DNA of 64,000 nt from Microdochium bolleyi (Eukaryota > Ascomycota > Sordariomycetes > Xylariales > Microdochiaceae), in NCBI GenBank assembly GCA_001566295.1, contig KQ964274.1:62001-126000 (forward strand), given 5' to 3'. Under the pieces are notes generated by a model. The model was given only the letters and a program-made list of their open reading frames with translations, ran no database searches and was not told the DNA's origin. Shown here one piece after another: positions 44,991 through 58,600 of the stretch (position 1 is its first letter; each line of letters opens with the position of its first letter). A program made the translations under genes and the position numbers.

Positions 44991-47493
44991 AGCAATGGTC
45001 AGAAAGCGAGAAGATATACTTCGTTGGTATTGTCCGATACGGTGACCATCAATCATCAGAGAAACACTTCGCTAAGATCCTCCAGATTTGTCACGAGCCA
45101 GGGGAACGGATGAGAAAGGAACGACCAAGCGATTTTGAAGTCGCATGAAAGCAGAAGAAAAAAAAGGCGTGTTCAAGCAATACCGTGGAATGAGACATCG
45201 TCACTGTCGTTATCGTTCTCGGAACTTTGATCAGCTGCATGGACTGTGGGCACTCAGCATGATCTATCAAGCGTATTCTCCTCGTTGAATTTCTATTCCG
45301 TGGCATCATGCTCGTGACACCATGTCCACCTCAAGGTCTCTGCTCCGCGTCACCCAAGACTCGCCTTTGCCCGCAACGTTGTCCAAACCCGCATCACCCA
45401 GCTCTCGAGATCAACGACTCAAACCCAACCGCTCTGTCTCTCCAGAGTGCTGCATGCATGTCATCTTGCAGCGAGACCCTTACGCCTCAAGGACGGTTAA
45501 ATACGTCACCCCTGAAAAGAATATTCACATGTCACCAACGCCACAACTCCCTGAGGGTACAGTACAGAGCCAGCCTGCACATCATTTATCCATCCTGCTT
45601 CTTGCCGGCTGCTGCTGCTGCTGCTGATGCCCCCTCACCCCTGTTCGAGTCCAACACGCAACAAACAAGGGGAATTTCTCCATGAATCGGCAGCGCTCGC
45701 CTATCTGTGGTGTGGCCTTTTCAGCCTCACGAAATAGACAGATGGCTATACATATCCGTTTGACGTGCTCGCCTGCACAAAGGTGGGGTTCTTCTTTCTA
45801 TTCTTTTTCATCCGTACACTGGCCGTACACCTATTCATACATGCTTGAGGGTGGCCATGATCTTTGCGTATCGAGAATCTGTAGGTGTGCTGATGATACT
45901 TCGTTGTTCCTCACGACTGCAACTCCTGTCATTCCACTCAAGTGGAACCTCGGGCAGCCCAGAGGTTCAGAGGCACAGCCGGTGTCACAGTAACAGTCTT
46001 CCCAAAGCCGACCATCGTAGACTCCCATCGCAGACGAGGCACCGGGACCCTCAGAGGCTCCGAGGTGCCGAGGGCCAACAGATCTAGCCAGCTAGGAGCC
46101 TCTCTATCCATCTACGCAGCAGCAGCCTCCGACATACCCCGTCCTACACAAACAACGCCAGGACACACGGCCACCAAAAGAAATCGGAGGGACACCTCTT
46201 CTGTGTGTCCCCATGTACTAGTCCAAGACCGAGGGCTTGGCGAGCAACCGGGGGCACGACGGAACATTTACGTCCCGCCATTCACGATCCAATTCCCGTT
46301 CCCAGCCCAACGCCCGCCGGCGCCGCCATGCAGGTGAGCTACTCAAGTACGCAGTAATACCTTGCCCCTTCTCTGTAAGTCATCCTAGGCATGCCTTGCG
46401 CATTCTCCCCCCGCGCGCACAACACCACGGGCCGGGTGTGGTTTCGGCCCTTTCAATACCCCTGCAGCGCGTGTGCTGTGCACCATCACGACGACCAGTA
46501 CCTACCGCCACGCAGCAAATGCCGTGCCAGGGGAAGCTGGGGGAGGGACGCTATCCTCGCAAAGCATGGGCGGACCTGGACTGGACGGGAAGTCGTCGTT
46601 TCGCGTGGACTCTGCCGACTCCTGGTGCCGCAATGCGCATACACACTAATGTACGCACTTTAATTACTGTGAGACGATTGACGACATCGGTCGCTTATCG
46701 CTAGTTGCAAGCGAGACACCACCAGAGCCACGCGACAAACGTGATGCAACTCTGCACGTCAAACCTTTGACATCATCGGGACCATAAAAGCACAATTTCG
46801 CCGACCAAGGAATACATGCGGGGGGGGATCTCAGGAATCGGCTTTCTCACTCTCATCTTGCTTGTCTCGGGATGTCCAACGTGCCCTCGACGCCGGCGAT
46901 CAAACGTGCACAAACTAGGGTTTCTTTGGTTCTGGATCCCGCGAAACTCCTTCCAGAAAAGTATCAAGCGGGTTTGGATATCTGGCTCTAATCTATGTAT
47001 ACCGCGCGCAGTAAGACTACAGAGGCATTTCTTCGTACAGTCGTAAATCCACCCCCGCACTGCAACCAGTGAGCTTGGGGGCGTACTCGGTGTGACAGTC
47101 GTGGATCGGGGTGTCGGCCCGCATTCGCGTGAGGTACGACCTTAGCAATTTCCGTAAACAGCGCGGGCCAACCATGTCCAGCTCGGGCTTGCATGGTGGG
47201 GATGCTGCTCCAGGGGCAGACCAGGCGAGCCAGGTTCAACCACAGCGACAGTGCCTAGGCTTCCACGAAGCCGTGAATCGAGCAACAGACCCATAGGTTG
47301 CGTCCTGCTGGCCACATCTCGTCATTGCTGGTGACGCAGCGTGGTGTGCTTTCCAACCGACGTCATAGAAAGCGCCTGTTACAGTCCATGGTCGTCAGGG
47401 GAAGTCAAGCAGACACAGTTATCAACGTCGTGGCATGCTAAATCGTTGCTTGCCGTGCCGCCGTTTTGGGTTGACTTGTCGGCAGTCCCGTAT
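44991..47493. other. 2.5 kb without a recognisable gene
   Basis: Short overlapping open frames only. A (CTG)6 tract sits at about 45609-45626 and a G8 run near 46818. The part nearest 47493 is the 3' flank of the minus-strand transcription factor. Nothing else could be assigned. Confidence 0.45.
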
Positions 47494-49676
47494 TCAGCCG
47501 CCAAGAAAGTTGCGGCGACGAACTTCGGCCTCCTTGATGATCTCTGCTGCTAGGCTTATGCTAGGAGCGAGCACGGCCATTCTTTCAATATCGATGAGTA
47601 CTTCGTTGATCATTTGGTCGATGGCCTCGCGCGACGGCAGTAGCGTGAGCAGAATGCTGCAGAGCGACGGAGACATAGTCGCAGCCATAACAAGCAATGT
47701 CTGTGCAACAATGGAGAGCGCTCCCTGCCACAGATATGGCATATGACCCACGTGGCTGAAATCCCCTTGTTAGCTTCAAAGGTCTTTGTTTAAGGAGCAA
47801 CATGCTGCAAGATGACTTACTGTGCCGAAATGTGCTCGAGCTGTCTAACGCAAGCTTCGAGACATTTGTGGCAGTTCTCACGGACCGCAGGATCCAGGAC
47901 AGCATGCTCGTTGTCTAGGACAGCGAGAATGTAGGGGCGATATATAAGGGTGCGGCATGCAAAGAAACGCAGCCTGAGCACCGTCTGTGCCGGGTCTGGA
48001 AGTGGCGCACGTGTGAAGGGAAACTGTAGGGCGGCAGGCAGGCTTTCGTACCATTGAGTGAGCTGGAAGTCCAATTCGCCAACGACAGGTTCCAGACTCG
48101 TCGTCGATGCCAATGAGTCCTTTGAGTAAATCAACTGGCTGACCCGGTTGAGGAGCCTGCGCAGAGCAATCTCAGCAAGAAAGTACCACAGCTCATCTCG
48201 GCCGACCGCCTCAGCTTCATCTCCCTGGAAACCTCCAGGCAGACCGACGTTCTCTTCGAATTGGACGACGCCTGTGTGCGGGAGATCCAGTTCAGCGAGC
48301 AGGTCACTTTCGAAAAGTAGTGAGTTCCAGTAGATTCTCTCGACCAGTTCTTTCTGGTCTTCGGGCACCCGGCCAGGGTTCATCAGGAGAAGCTGTAGCT
48401 TGCTGCTTGTCGTGCACAGCAAGTTCCACGCCTCCAACGGCCTCACCAGGTAGAACAGATACGCCGCGGCGAGCAGGTGGCATTGCGCTGCAAGTACCGT
48501 ATTGGCTGTCATCATACCGGGAAGCAAAGACCAGGCCGCAGTGAAGTACTGTAGACCAGGAGGGTCTTCCTGTGGCACGACCCTTGATATGCTACCTCGC
48601 AAGCTTGCTTGACCCAAGGCAAGGACGAGGAGAACAATACAGCTCTCTGCCCCTTCCCTGAAGCCGGTCGACAGGGCCATCCGGTAATGACTTCTCCATG
48701 TGTACGGATTGACACAGGCATACCAGATGTTGACTCGCTCGAAGTACGCTTCGATGTACGCGTTAGTGTTGGATAGATCAACGCAAGGAGTCTTGGCTAG
48801 GTTGTTGAGTGGTTCTCGGGCCATTTCGAGCTGTAACATGATTTGCGGGTCGTAGGGGCGCGAGACCAAGTCGCGAATGAGTGGCCACTGCAGCAAGTGA
48901 AGCGCGGCGCTGGTATGAACCTTCGGCATCGTCGAGATGTTTGTGCCTGCAGCCGTGCTCGCCCACGTGCCGAAACCATTGATCGACATGTTGGAGCCGA
49001 AGTTGCCTTGCGCACCAGGGACCATGATATTCTCTCCACTCAAGGCGGTGCCGCTACTGATTGGAGGCGAGTCCTGTGCGATGTGCACCCCGCCCGCATG
49101 ATTGTTGACCATGGACATTTGCAGGAGGCTCTCGATCCGGCTCAACCTCTCCAGGATTAGCTTGTCCCCGGCGTCCAGCTTGATACCTGGTTCTCGGTAG
49201 ATGCACTCGGCCCCGAGCTCCAAGCAGAGCTTACACTTGGGCTTGGTGCCATCACATCTCGATTTTCGTGAACGGCATACCTCGCATGCTATCGTTGCGC
49301 GCCGACGCGGGTAATCCACAGTCGCATCCGTGTTCCGCCTCTTGAGAGGGTTTGGGCCCTCATCGCCGGACGCCCTGTGAGATCCATTGGAGCCACTTTC
49401 CGGATGGGGGTCTAGTGGCTGCGACATTCCGAGGCCAAGGCCCTTGCTGGCATTCAGCAACAGACCCTCGCGACCAAAGCTTGTGGTGCGGATCTTGGCA
49501 GAGGTTGGCGACTTCAAAGTAGAACCGTTCGTGAGAGGGTTAAGCTGAGGTGACTGGGAGTCGACCGAGAAGCTATCCCTTGTTGCTAGCCCAAAGGCCC
49601 GGCCGGAGGTGCTGCCGGTGCCTATAGAAAGTGGGGAGTCGCCTGTCGACGAGGGCGACATCGTGGTGGGCTCCAC
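47494..49676 (-). CDS. Zn2Cys6 fungal transcription factor
   Basis: Exon 1 runs 49676-47821, a 65-nt intron (GTAAGT...TTCAG) covers 47820-47756, and exon 2 runs 47755-47494; 705 residues. The zinc cluster starts at Cys131: CEVCRSRKSRCDGTKPKCKL followed by CLELGAEC, in CX2CX6CX6CX2CX6C spacing. A basic patch (KRRN...PRRR) precedes it. A short linker leads to a coiled-coil dimerisation helix (DKLILERLSRIESLLQM). The remaining 500 residues are the usual alpha-helical fungal regulatory domain, containing for example AYFERVNIWYACVNPYTWRS and YIPR-like core text. The long N-terminal Ser/Pro/Gly-rich tail is disordered. It is a DNA-binding regulator in the nucleus; targets unknown. No metabolic gene cluster adjoins it, so its regulon cannot be guessed from context. 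Confidence 0.92.
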
Positions 49677-52600
49677 AGGAGCCAGCAGTCTGTTGAGCCG
49701 AGCTCAGATGGGATGAAGATGATATCTCGAAGGCAGTCCTGTGGATGAAGCACGACGCCTGGAGGGGTTTCAAGGTGGCGATGAACACTGGAGTGCCGTC
49801 TCCGCTCCGAGAGTGTGTTTGGAGTGCCAAGTACGTTGTGTCGCGGATGGACGTGGCAGTGGTTATATATTGAGGCTGAGGGAGGAGAGGTGTCATAGGG
49901 CCAGCCAGAGTGACAGCGGTCGAAGTTTGGATTGATCGAGAGTGGAAGCATCGGGGCCAGAAATTGGGGAAGCAGGCCAAGGGGTTTATGATGGTCTCGC
50001 CGCTGTGGTGGCACGCACATGGAAGAAGCCGCCCGCACTAAGACGACTCCCCAACTGGGGCAGGCGTGCGGGAGGAGACATGCTGGAGCTGTAAGCTGCA
50101 TCAACACCCCCCTCCACCCTGCAACCCTGTCGGGTCTGTCTGCTTGCGAACCCCGGCCCAGCCAGCGGATGACACGACCAGGACCCCTGGCTCGCCTGGC
50201 CATGCGAGGTTCCTTGTTGCCGCTGGGCTTCACAGGACCCGGCCAATGGGTGCTGTGTCTCCCGCCTAGCGTGCTCGGCAGCCGACTGGTCGAGAGGCCC
50301 AGACTGGGGAGGTCTGCCCGTCGCGGTACATGTACTGCGGGTGATGCTGCTGCTGCCGTGCACAGTCTTGGGGCGGTGGTGGTAGTGGTGGTGTCGATAT
50401 TGGGCCAAGGCCGAGGTGGCGACAACGAGCGTGCCCAGGTGAACAGAGGTCTATGCCAGGTCTTCGAGCTTTGGTGAAGTGCTCGGCGCTGCTGGAGCAC
50501 GGAGATGCGTGCGCGCCATCGAGTAGCACCTGGGTTGGAGAAGCCAGGCGCGTGGGCGGGATCGTGGTCTGCTGGTCCGGCGGCGAGAACCCCACGGGGT
50601 CTGGCATGTACCTTAAGGTCGGTGTTATTGTCGTTCGCTGACCGGTACGGAGCCCAGGCGGGTGCTGAGTGGGATTCACCCCGACAGGCGTGCGATTACT
50701 AACAGGACAGGGCAGGCTGGTGAGGGCCCCGAGGCCCTAGGCCCCAAACCATCGAGGAAGGAGCGGTGTTTCCACTGCAGATCACTCACACTGGTGTTTT
50801 GCGGGGTGCTTAGCCGAAGCTCGCTCAGCCTGCTCCAGTGCTCGCTCGCCGCCCAGCCTGACTCCGCTCCGCTCTCCAGACAAGCCTTGCTCCGGCCGCG
50901 CTTCCTCCCGTGACAGCCCATGCCGCCCTCTGCATGCTGATACATCTTCCGGACACTGATGCGCATGAGCCGCCGTCCTCGCCCACCTGGCCTCAATCTC
51001 AATCTGAATCTTGTCCAGAGACACACAGCCAGCTAGCCAGCCAGACACAGCAGAGGGTCGTCGCCTGCCCCGGTCTCGACGCTCATCCCGAGTCGCTCCG
51101 GATCGCCGCGTCCAGCATGGCGGCTGCCCAATCTGCAATTATATACTGCCGGCCCGTGGAAGGTTGCTGTGGCTGTGAACAAGCTCCGCTGCGGCCAGCT
51201 CGGTTTCTGACGCAATACAGCAGCTGCCATGGTATGCGGTGTACGATACCGACCCGAGACAAAAAAGGATTCCGCGGGCGTGAGATTCCATTAGCCGGGC
51301 ATGCAGCTCACATTCAACCATGTGGCTCTGCTCTGCCCGCGAAACTAGGATTCGTGCGCTGTGGCACGATTCAAAATGCCATGCAGCAAGCTCGAGGCTG
51401 GCCTGCCAGGGTTCCAGGTTGTGGGCAAAATGTTCCCCGCAGGGCCTTGCTCGATCGAGCAGGTCACAGGGCTGTCACTCCGTGGGCTGCAGCAACAAGA
51501 GATGCGGAGTTGCAGAGGACACCCCCTGAGTATCCGGTGCTCCTCATGCCGAGCAGCATAGCATGTCTTGGTTTTCGTCACCCCGTGTAATTCTGACCTG
51601 CACCTCGTCTGTATCCGGGATGTCAGGCTTGAGGTCCGTTGTCGAGAGGACGGACAACTCCATGAGCCCTGGAAGACTCCACACACGCCGATGTCGCCAA
51701 TGGCCACTCACACTGCTCGCGGTACGATTTAACGGATTCGAATCCTGCAGCTCTTACCACTTTTCTCATGGCTCTGGGAGAGGGATTACAAGCCACGTCC
51801 GTCGGAGACACCGGCAGACACAGACACTCGGCCCTGACGCTGTGTTATAGAGCAGTCCGGATATACACAATGGGCCACCCTCACTCTGTACCGTGGCGCA
51901 CCATGTTCGGCTTCGTCGTGCTCGAACTGGTGTGAGGCAGCAGACAATGAAAGGCCCGGCTGGCACTGGTCGTTGTCTAATCATAGAGATCACGCTGGCA
52001 TGACTGACAAGCCTGCCACCTTTGGGCATCGCCCACCAGTATCCGGCACGAGTACTTGTCCTGATGTACTTATGCTGCTCTTAATTCCACATCCAGAGCA
52101 TTAAGCATTCCAGTAGAAGACGTCTTGACTTCTAGAGCTAACGCTTGGAGCACGGCATGGGCCGCACCTCAAAGAACTACTCTTCTCATTTCCAGGCTGA
52201 TTTTGTACCTTGGGGTACATTTCTCGACCGGACCTGGTTGTTGCAGCAGGAGGAGCTCTAGCAGCGGCAGCAAACTGGCTGGTCGAATAACAAGAAATAA
52301 TGTCGACGGTCCCTCGCGGGACAAGATCCTTACCTCCGGACCACATCATATGCTCACAAATATCTTTCCGCAGCCCAAAGAAGCCTAGTCCACCGCACTA
52401 AGACTCGGATTTTGGACCTGGGCGGGCTTGGTCACACCTGGGACCGACGACTGTTCTCTCACCCTTCGGTCCTCCATGCACAGGCGGCCTGGGGCGTGGA
52501 GTTGCTCCCGGTAAGCTTAAGGCACCCGCACGCCACATCTTTGGCAACCCATGCAATCCGAGATCCGCATGACTAAGTACCTAACCCATCACGGTGAAAG

Positions 52601-55600
52601 CTGCGAAGGCCTGTCCTACACACACAACACTCGCTGCGAGCAGCGCCCATGGTCGTGACAAGGGCAGCACAACACACATCTCGTCGCCAACGCTGGGCTC
52701 CGTATATCGAGAGATGCGCGACACAGACGACACTGGGGGAGGAGTCGTAGGGTGTGGGGGAGAGCTCGAACAACGGGCCGATTCAGATGCGGCGCGCAGC
52801 AGGTTTCTAACAAAGTGCTTTCATCCCATCACCCGTCCGTCTCCAGGCTTGGCTGACCTGGTGGCCAGGCCACGTTGATGTTCCGTGCGGCGCGCGATCC
52901 AGGATCACAGGTGGGACGCCAAGACTTTTGGAGGTGTCGGTTGTGTTACATCGCGCAACGACTTTGGACGACGCTGGGCCGCAGTGCGAGTTTCGAGTCA
53001 CGACTTGGACGGACAGAACATACGCCACAGTCGTTCTCACTAAGCAGCAATTGTGTAGAGCAGAGTGCGGTCACGTTCCGTGCCTCTTTGCACTGCGAAC
53101 GTTTTACAGATTTACGTGCGCTGCGTACTTACACAACAAAAGACTGCCCATCCAGGTTTGTCATTGCTGACGGCCTCCTGCATGCCCCGGGTGCCGAGAG
53201 AAGACACGACTCCTTCATGCCAGACATGCTTACCGCGCATGCGTTTCGGACATGGCAGCATAAACTGGCGTTGCCGTCCTCAAGCAACGCCGTGTTGCTT
53301 GACGGCGACATCGGCCAGTCTGTTTCGAGTGTGCCATCTCCAAAGCTCGAAACACCACGGCCACAGGCAGAACCACCGGCCAGAGCTCTGAGACCCCTGC
53401 AAGACGGTTTCAGTAAAGTGTCGTCTGATCTTACGAGATCATGTTATAACGCGGAATTCGCATTGGTTGTGTCTTTGCCGATGCTTGAAGTCTCCATCGG
53501 CCTTCCTGCACAACAACCGGCAAACAACGATGCCGAACCTCCTACAGTCCAACTTGCGTCGCTTGAGCCTCAGGTACATGGTACGGTAAAGTATGCCTTT
53601 TATTGACAGCTTAATCATGGAGAGCCTGGGTAGCCCTTGTTCGTCTGAAGTCCATAAGTCGTCCCAAGTCTGAAGCAAATATGCGCAAACGTCACGATGG
53701 CTTGCAGGGTGATGCTTGACGCCACCATAGGCTACCTTTTAGCATTCGCAGCTTAGCACCCGATCAAGATCAGACGTTTCTTCGATAACATTTATGCTAA
53801 TGAATGCCACGCAATCATTGTATCAGGAGACTTCTGTGGCAAAACAGTCATCGCTGTGAAAAAAACTTGCTTGCGAGCCTTCCATTGAAGTTGCATGATG
53901 GAGCGGCATCTGATGAGCTCCTTGCCTGATTCAACTTCTCGCCCAGGTGGCGAGAGCAGTCAGAACACCTGGCCAGCTCTGCGACATCTTGGCAATATGC
54001 GTCGTAGGCATTTTGAAAGCCGATTCACCCGCAGGAAGAGGCTTTCTTGGCAGTCAATTCGCACAGCAATGCCGGCGGCTGAAGCTGGGCAAGACCATGC
54101 GTGAAAGGCATGCTCCCGTGTTTTAGTACTGCCGTGTTTTAGGAGGTGGGCACCTCTGGCACGGCAAAGTAGAGCAGATGCCAATCCCATCGTACCTGTG
54201 AAGAAATGTCCTAGAGCACTGTCATTATTTTATTAATGCACCCCGCGCTCAGCCCGCTCAAGCCACACCAGCCCGCGAGATCTGTTCGGGACTGCCCACC
54301 AGAAGGCGCCGAGTTGCCAACGAGAGACTATGGCGTAACGTGGTGGTAGGATAAACGAGGCCTCCAAGCGCTGTGTTCGGTCAGGGGATCGATTCGCCTC
54401 AAGCCCGGACCCTCATCCCTCATTTACTCTCAATACAGTGCCAGGCCCAGCCACATGTGGCCGGAGCTATGTGCCCGGACTGGTAGGGACAACCAGAGAC
54501 CGTCTGAAGGACCCTGTACGATGTCCACCAGGACCGAGTACCTCTTACATGTGGTATGAGCAGCACCGCAAAATCGGCATTTCTTTTCCCCCGAGTCAAG
54601 CTCGCCTCTGAGCGATAATGGTTAAAATTCTCTGCCAACACCTTATCGAAGCGTCTCAGAGACATGGGTGCTTCTCATCACTCTCTTGGATATATGCCGA
54701 GCTTGGCGCCCGGCAAGGCAACAAACCGTGATGTTGGAAGAGTGACCGAGCCACACCCTCCTCCATCTACGTCCAGTCTTCAAGCTGCGTCCTGCTCGTA
54801 GGCAATCACTACTCAACCATACCTTATCGATTGCAAGGTTCGGCCATACATCTCAGCAAATATGTACACAGGCATCGGATTGATTACAGAATCTCGAAGA
54901 CTAGCAAGGGGCGACTGCCACTGTCGGACAGGTATGAGTATCACAATGGGAACGGGTAGGCAGGCTTACGTAGTGCACAGAGCAAATGTCTAGAGCTCGT
55001 GACGCCATCTCGAAGCACGTCTATGGTGCAAGTGTCCTTACCCAGCCTCGTGCTTTGGTTGGCCGACTGTCCGTGAGCCTATGCCGACACGACTGTAGAC
55101 CAGTCGATGGCCCTTTTCGAAGCCTGCCGACTTAGGTCTCTGGATCCTTGATCAAGCAAAGAATTGCGCGCGCACGACGAGTGTCGACATCACACAGTGA
55201 TGAGGTCAGAGCCCACAGCGCTCGGTGACGCAACGCCTGGCTGCCCTTGCATAGAGCCCTCGTGGATATGGCACTGCATGCAGCAGAACGTCTAGCGAGA
55301 AGGCGTCGAGACGCAGATGTGGCGTCGCTGCGAGCATTTCGCCTCGTCATCGGGGTCTTGTTTCCTCGAGATCGTCGGCAGGAACGCAAACGTAAACACA
55401 CCTCCCCTGATTTCTCTCGACGAATCACGACATACCAGAGCTACCCCAACTTTCGTGCAGGTTTCGGTTATACAAATTCACGACTCATGTCCAGAGTAAG
55501 CAGTAAGGGAATATATAACTCCTGGGAGCTCGTTTTTTCTTCCTCTTTTCGTATTTGGAGACCAGAGATGATGCTAGGTCCAGGACTTCTGCGTCATTGC

Positions 55601-58600
55601 CGCCCAGCGAGAAGCCCGCCCCCCGGGTTCCCTGGGGGAAATTTGTCATGTCGTGGCCTGCACCCCTCAGACACATTTCGTCAGCAAACAGAGTTTGGCT
55701 CGCCCAACACTTCTTTCATCCATGACCACTGCCCAAAGAACTTTTGATTCCGAATTCTGACCAGCGGCAGGTCTGAGCGACAGCAAGATGGACCGGATCA
55801 GCTAATGCCTACGGACCGTATTTTTTTTTTTTCTTTTGGTTTACCCCAACGTATACGCAGCTGATGCTGGCATATAAGTCGGACAACGGAGTCCGTGCTT
55901 CCGCCCCGGGACCCCCTCATGCACTGCACTGCACCCCGTTCGGATCCGACACGTAGCACTCCGCACGGCGCAGCACGTTGGTATAAGTCAAGGTACCTAC
56001 GTCGGTCGGCGGTAGGTACCTGCTTTCCTACAAGGAACAGCAGACCCTTGACATGCAGTATTTCCTTCCAAGAGTCAAGACACATAATGTGGCGCTTGGC
56101 GAGGGTGTGCTCCGTATGAGGAAAGGGAAAAAAGGAGGGGAAAGAGGCCCTTGGGGGGGGGGGGGGGGTATTTCTTCGTCCCGGCTGGGGTACAGACGGC
56201 CCTTCTTTCTGCATTTCTTCGTGATCCCCCTCCCCCCCTCCCCGAATTCAACCCTGGTCTGTAAGTCAGATTCCGCGTATGTCCCTTTTCGAGGCGGTAG
56301 TTCATGTCGCCAATCGCCCGATGCAGTCACATTTCGACCTCGCTAATCGATGCTTCCATGGGCAAAGAGGGGGGAAGGGGCGTGTGTGGAAGAACACAGA
56401 GAAGAGCCAGCGGCCTCCCGAGGCACAGGGAAGTCTCTGTCCCGAGTTTTCTTTACGGCTCTCCCTTGGATATGGGCACACCACGCTTGCTCTTAGTGGC
56501 TCTGTGGCATATAGGTACTCGTTGTCAGGGACTCGTGTTACTGCCTTACAAGATAACTCCGAGATATTTTCCACGGTTGAGCCAGTGGCTCCTGAATTAA
56601 TCAAAGGGTAATGATATATCGACGTCGCGCTGCGGCGGGTTGCTACGTCACGTCCACCGCTCGGGACAGGGGCAGGCTGAGAGATGCTACTGGATTTAAT
56701 AACGGGGAGATGAGGCTGTGGAACCCAGGCACTGAAAGATGAAGTCGGAGGTGGTGACGAGCGCGAAAGTCCCCATGAGGAAGTATGTCAACCCGTGAGT
56801 GCCACCGTGACAGAAGTCTAGGGGTCCAACGAGTACCCGTCATGATGATCATCGAAAGGAGACTTCAAGTCTTGGTGCCACCACGAGGGAAAAAGAGGGT
56901 GATCGGCTGCTGGGGTGGCCCTGGGAATGCCATCAGATGAAGAAGAAAGGACAAGGGCCCGGGGATCGCATCACCAGCTGAGCGTCTCAGCTCGGGACAC
57001 AGCTGACTTCTGACACCGGCATCTGCCGCAGCCAGCCTTGGGCCCTGACTGCCGCTCAGCTTCTCTTTCTCCGGACTCACTTTTCAGGGAAACATCGTGT
57101 GGTATGCCAGTCGCAATCTCGTATCATGACCTTCACAAACACCAGAGAGTTGCGGAAAGAGCATGCCTGCACACACACGCGCGCGCGCCAAAAGTTCCTG
57201 CACCTATGTCGTCCGTTGCTCAGCAATTGATAATGGGACAATCTCCACACGAGCCACCGCGGTAACGCTGAGGCGAAAGCAGTTCATATCGAGAGAAATT
57301 GGAAAAGTTCTTGACGATCTGCTTGCCGCACGCGGGGACCGGAAGCGCAAGTACCTACCTACTTTGAGGTATGCAGGTATGACGCGCGCCATAGACAACA
57401 AGGCATGTCGAGGGGTTTAAAAGAACTTCGTCTTCTGTCCACTCGTTCGCGTGCCGTCGTCGCCTTCAGAACGTCGAAGCCGTTACACGACTGGGGTTAT
57501 AAAGTGGGACTCATGCCGGGAAGGAATAAAGAGGCAGAGAATGGGATGAAACTGGTCGCCCTGGCCGACGGACCGTTGGAAGGGGTCGCTCTAGTAGGAG
57601 CCCATGGGCGACTGATAATCACAGGGTTGTGGAGATATGAACTTCGTATACTTTGAGTTCGGGTCTGCTCAGGACGGGAAGCCGGAAAACAGCAAGGGGC
57701 GAGGGGCGTGTGAACTGTCGTCGAGTCACAGCCCAGGTGATATAAGCATATTGGGGCCAGCATGCTAGTGCCCTGATATCTCCAACCGTTGGTCTCCGGG
57801 GTATCAGGGACAGATCATGGCGCGGATCGCTGGAGTTACGGTGTCGAAAATGCCGTTGTGGCACCGTCCGGGGACGAGGCGAGCATTGGTTGTCACGATA
57901 GCAGTGGCTTGCTATTGAAACAGGTCCCGTGGCCGGGCGGTGCCGGCCCCAAGGGCAGATCATGCCTGGAGACATGCACCCTGTCAACCGGGTTATACTG
58001 CGTGCAAGCCAGACCGCTGTCATCCCAAGATCTGGCGTCACCGCCAGATCCAAGATGCCTGTGAGGTTTCAAACGTGCGAGGCACAGAGTCGCCAGGTCA
58101 GCTGCGAGTACCGGTGTTGTTGTCGAAAACCCCACATCAAGGGTTTCAGCGTGACGATGCTTTCCCCACGTTTGACAACCTTCGGCTCCGGTATTCCCGT
58201 GTTGCATTTTTATTGCCTCGAGCAGACTCTGAATCTTGCCCATGGCGAAGTATGACGATTGAAGCGGCAATTGCACTGCCTCAAGATTATGACTACCAGG
58301 CAAGACTAGGTGACTTTGCGGGATGGACCCTGGCATTATACATTCCCGATGTCCCATTGTGCGGGCTTACATCGGAGAGCTGCCAAGTTTGCTCCAAGCA
58401 ACACTGCCAAAAGTGGAATACAGCGAAGCATCTACTTCCGTCCTCGCCGGATCGTCCCGATGGATTGATTAATTGCTGGAGCCAAATCCTTGGGTCAGCC
58501 GTTGGTAAAACCGTCCGAAATAGACATGGCCAATTTCTACACAGCGACGCTACCAATAGCCGCAGACCATGGTCGCACAAAAGCAGCGAGGATCTTTAAA

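Noticed and set aside
45605..45630. CTG triplet repeat as a coding poly-Leu/Ala tract
   Set aside because: It is only six units long and not in any credible gene; kept as a simple tract within the intergenic note.
49622..50500. 292-codon minus-strand frame over the start of the Zn2Cys6 gene
   Set aside because: It overlaps the transcription-factor N-terminus in another frame and consists of Pro/Arg/His-rich promoter-like text.
51715..51775. tRNA-like TTCGAATCC box
   Set aside because: The flanking bases do not pair into a T-stem or acceptor stem on either strand.
54420..54665. Small Cys/Trp-containing minus-strand frame as a secreted effector
   Set aside because: No signal peptide and too few cysteines; an 81-codon frame is expected by chance.
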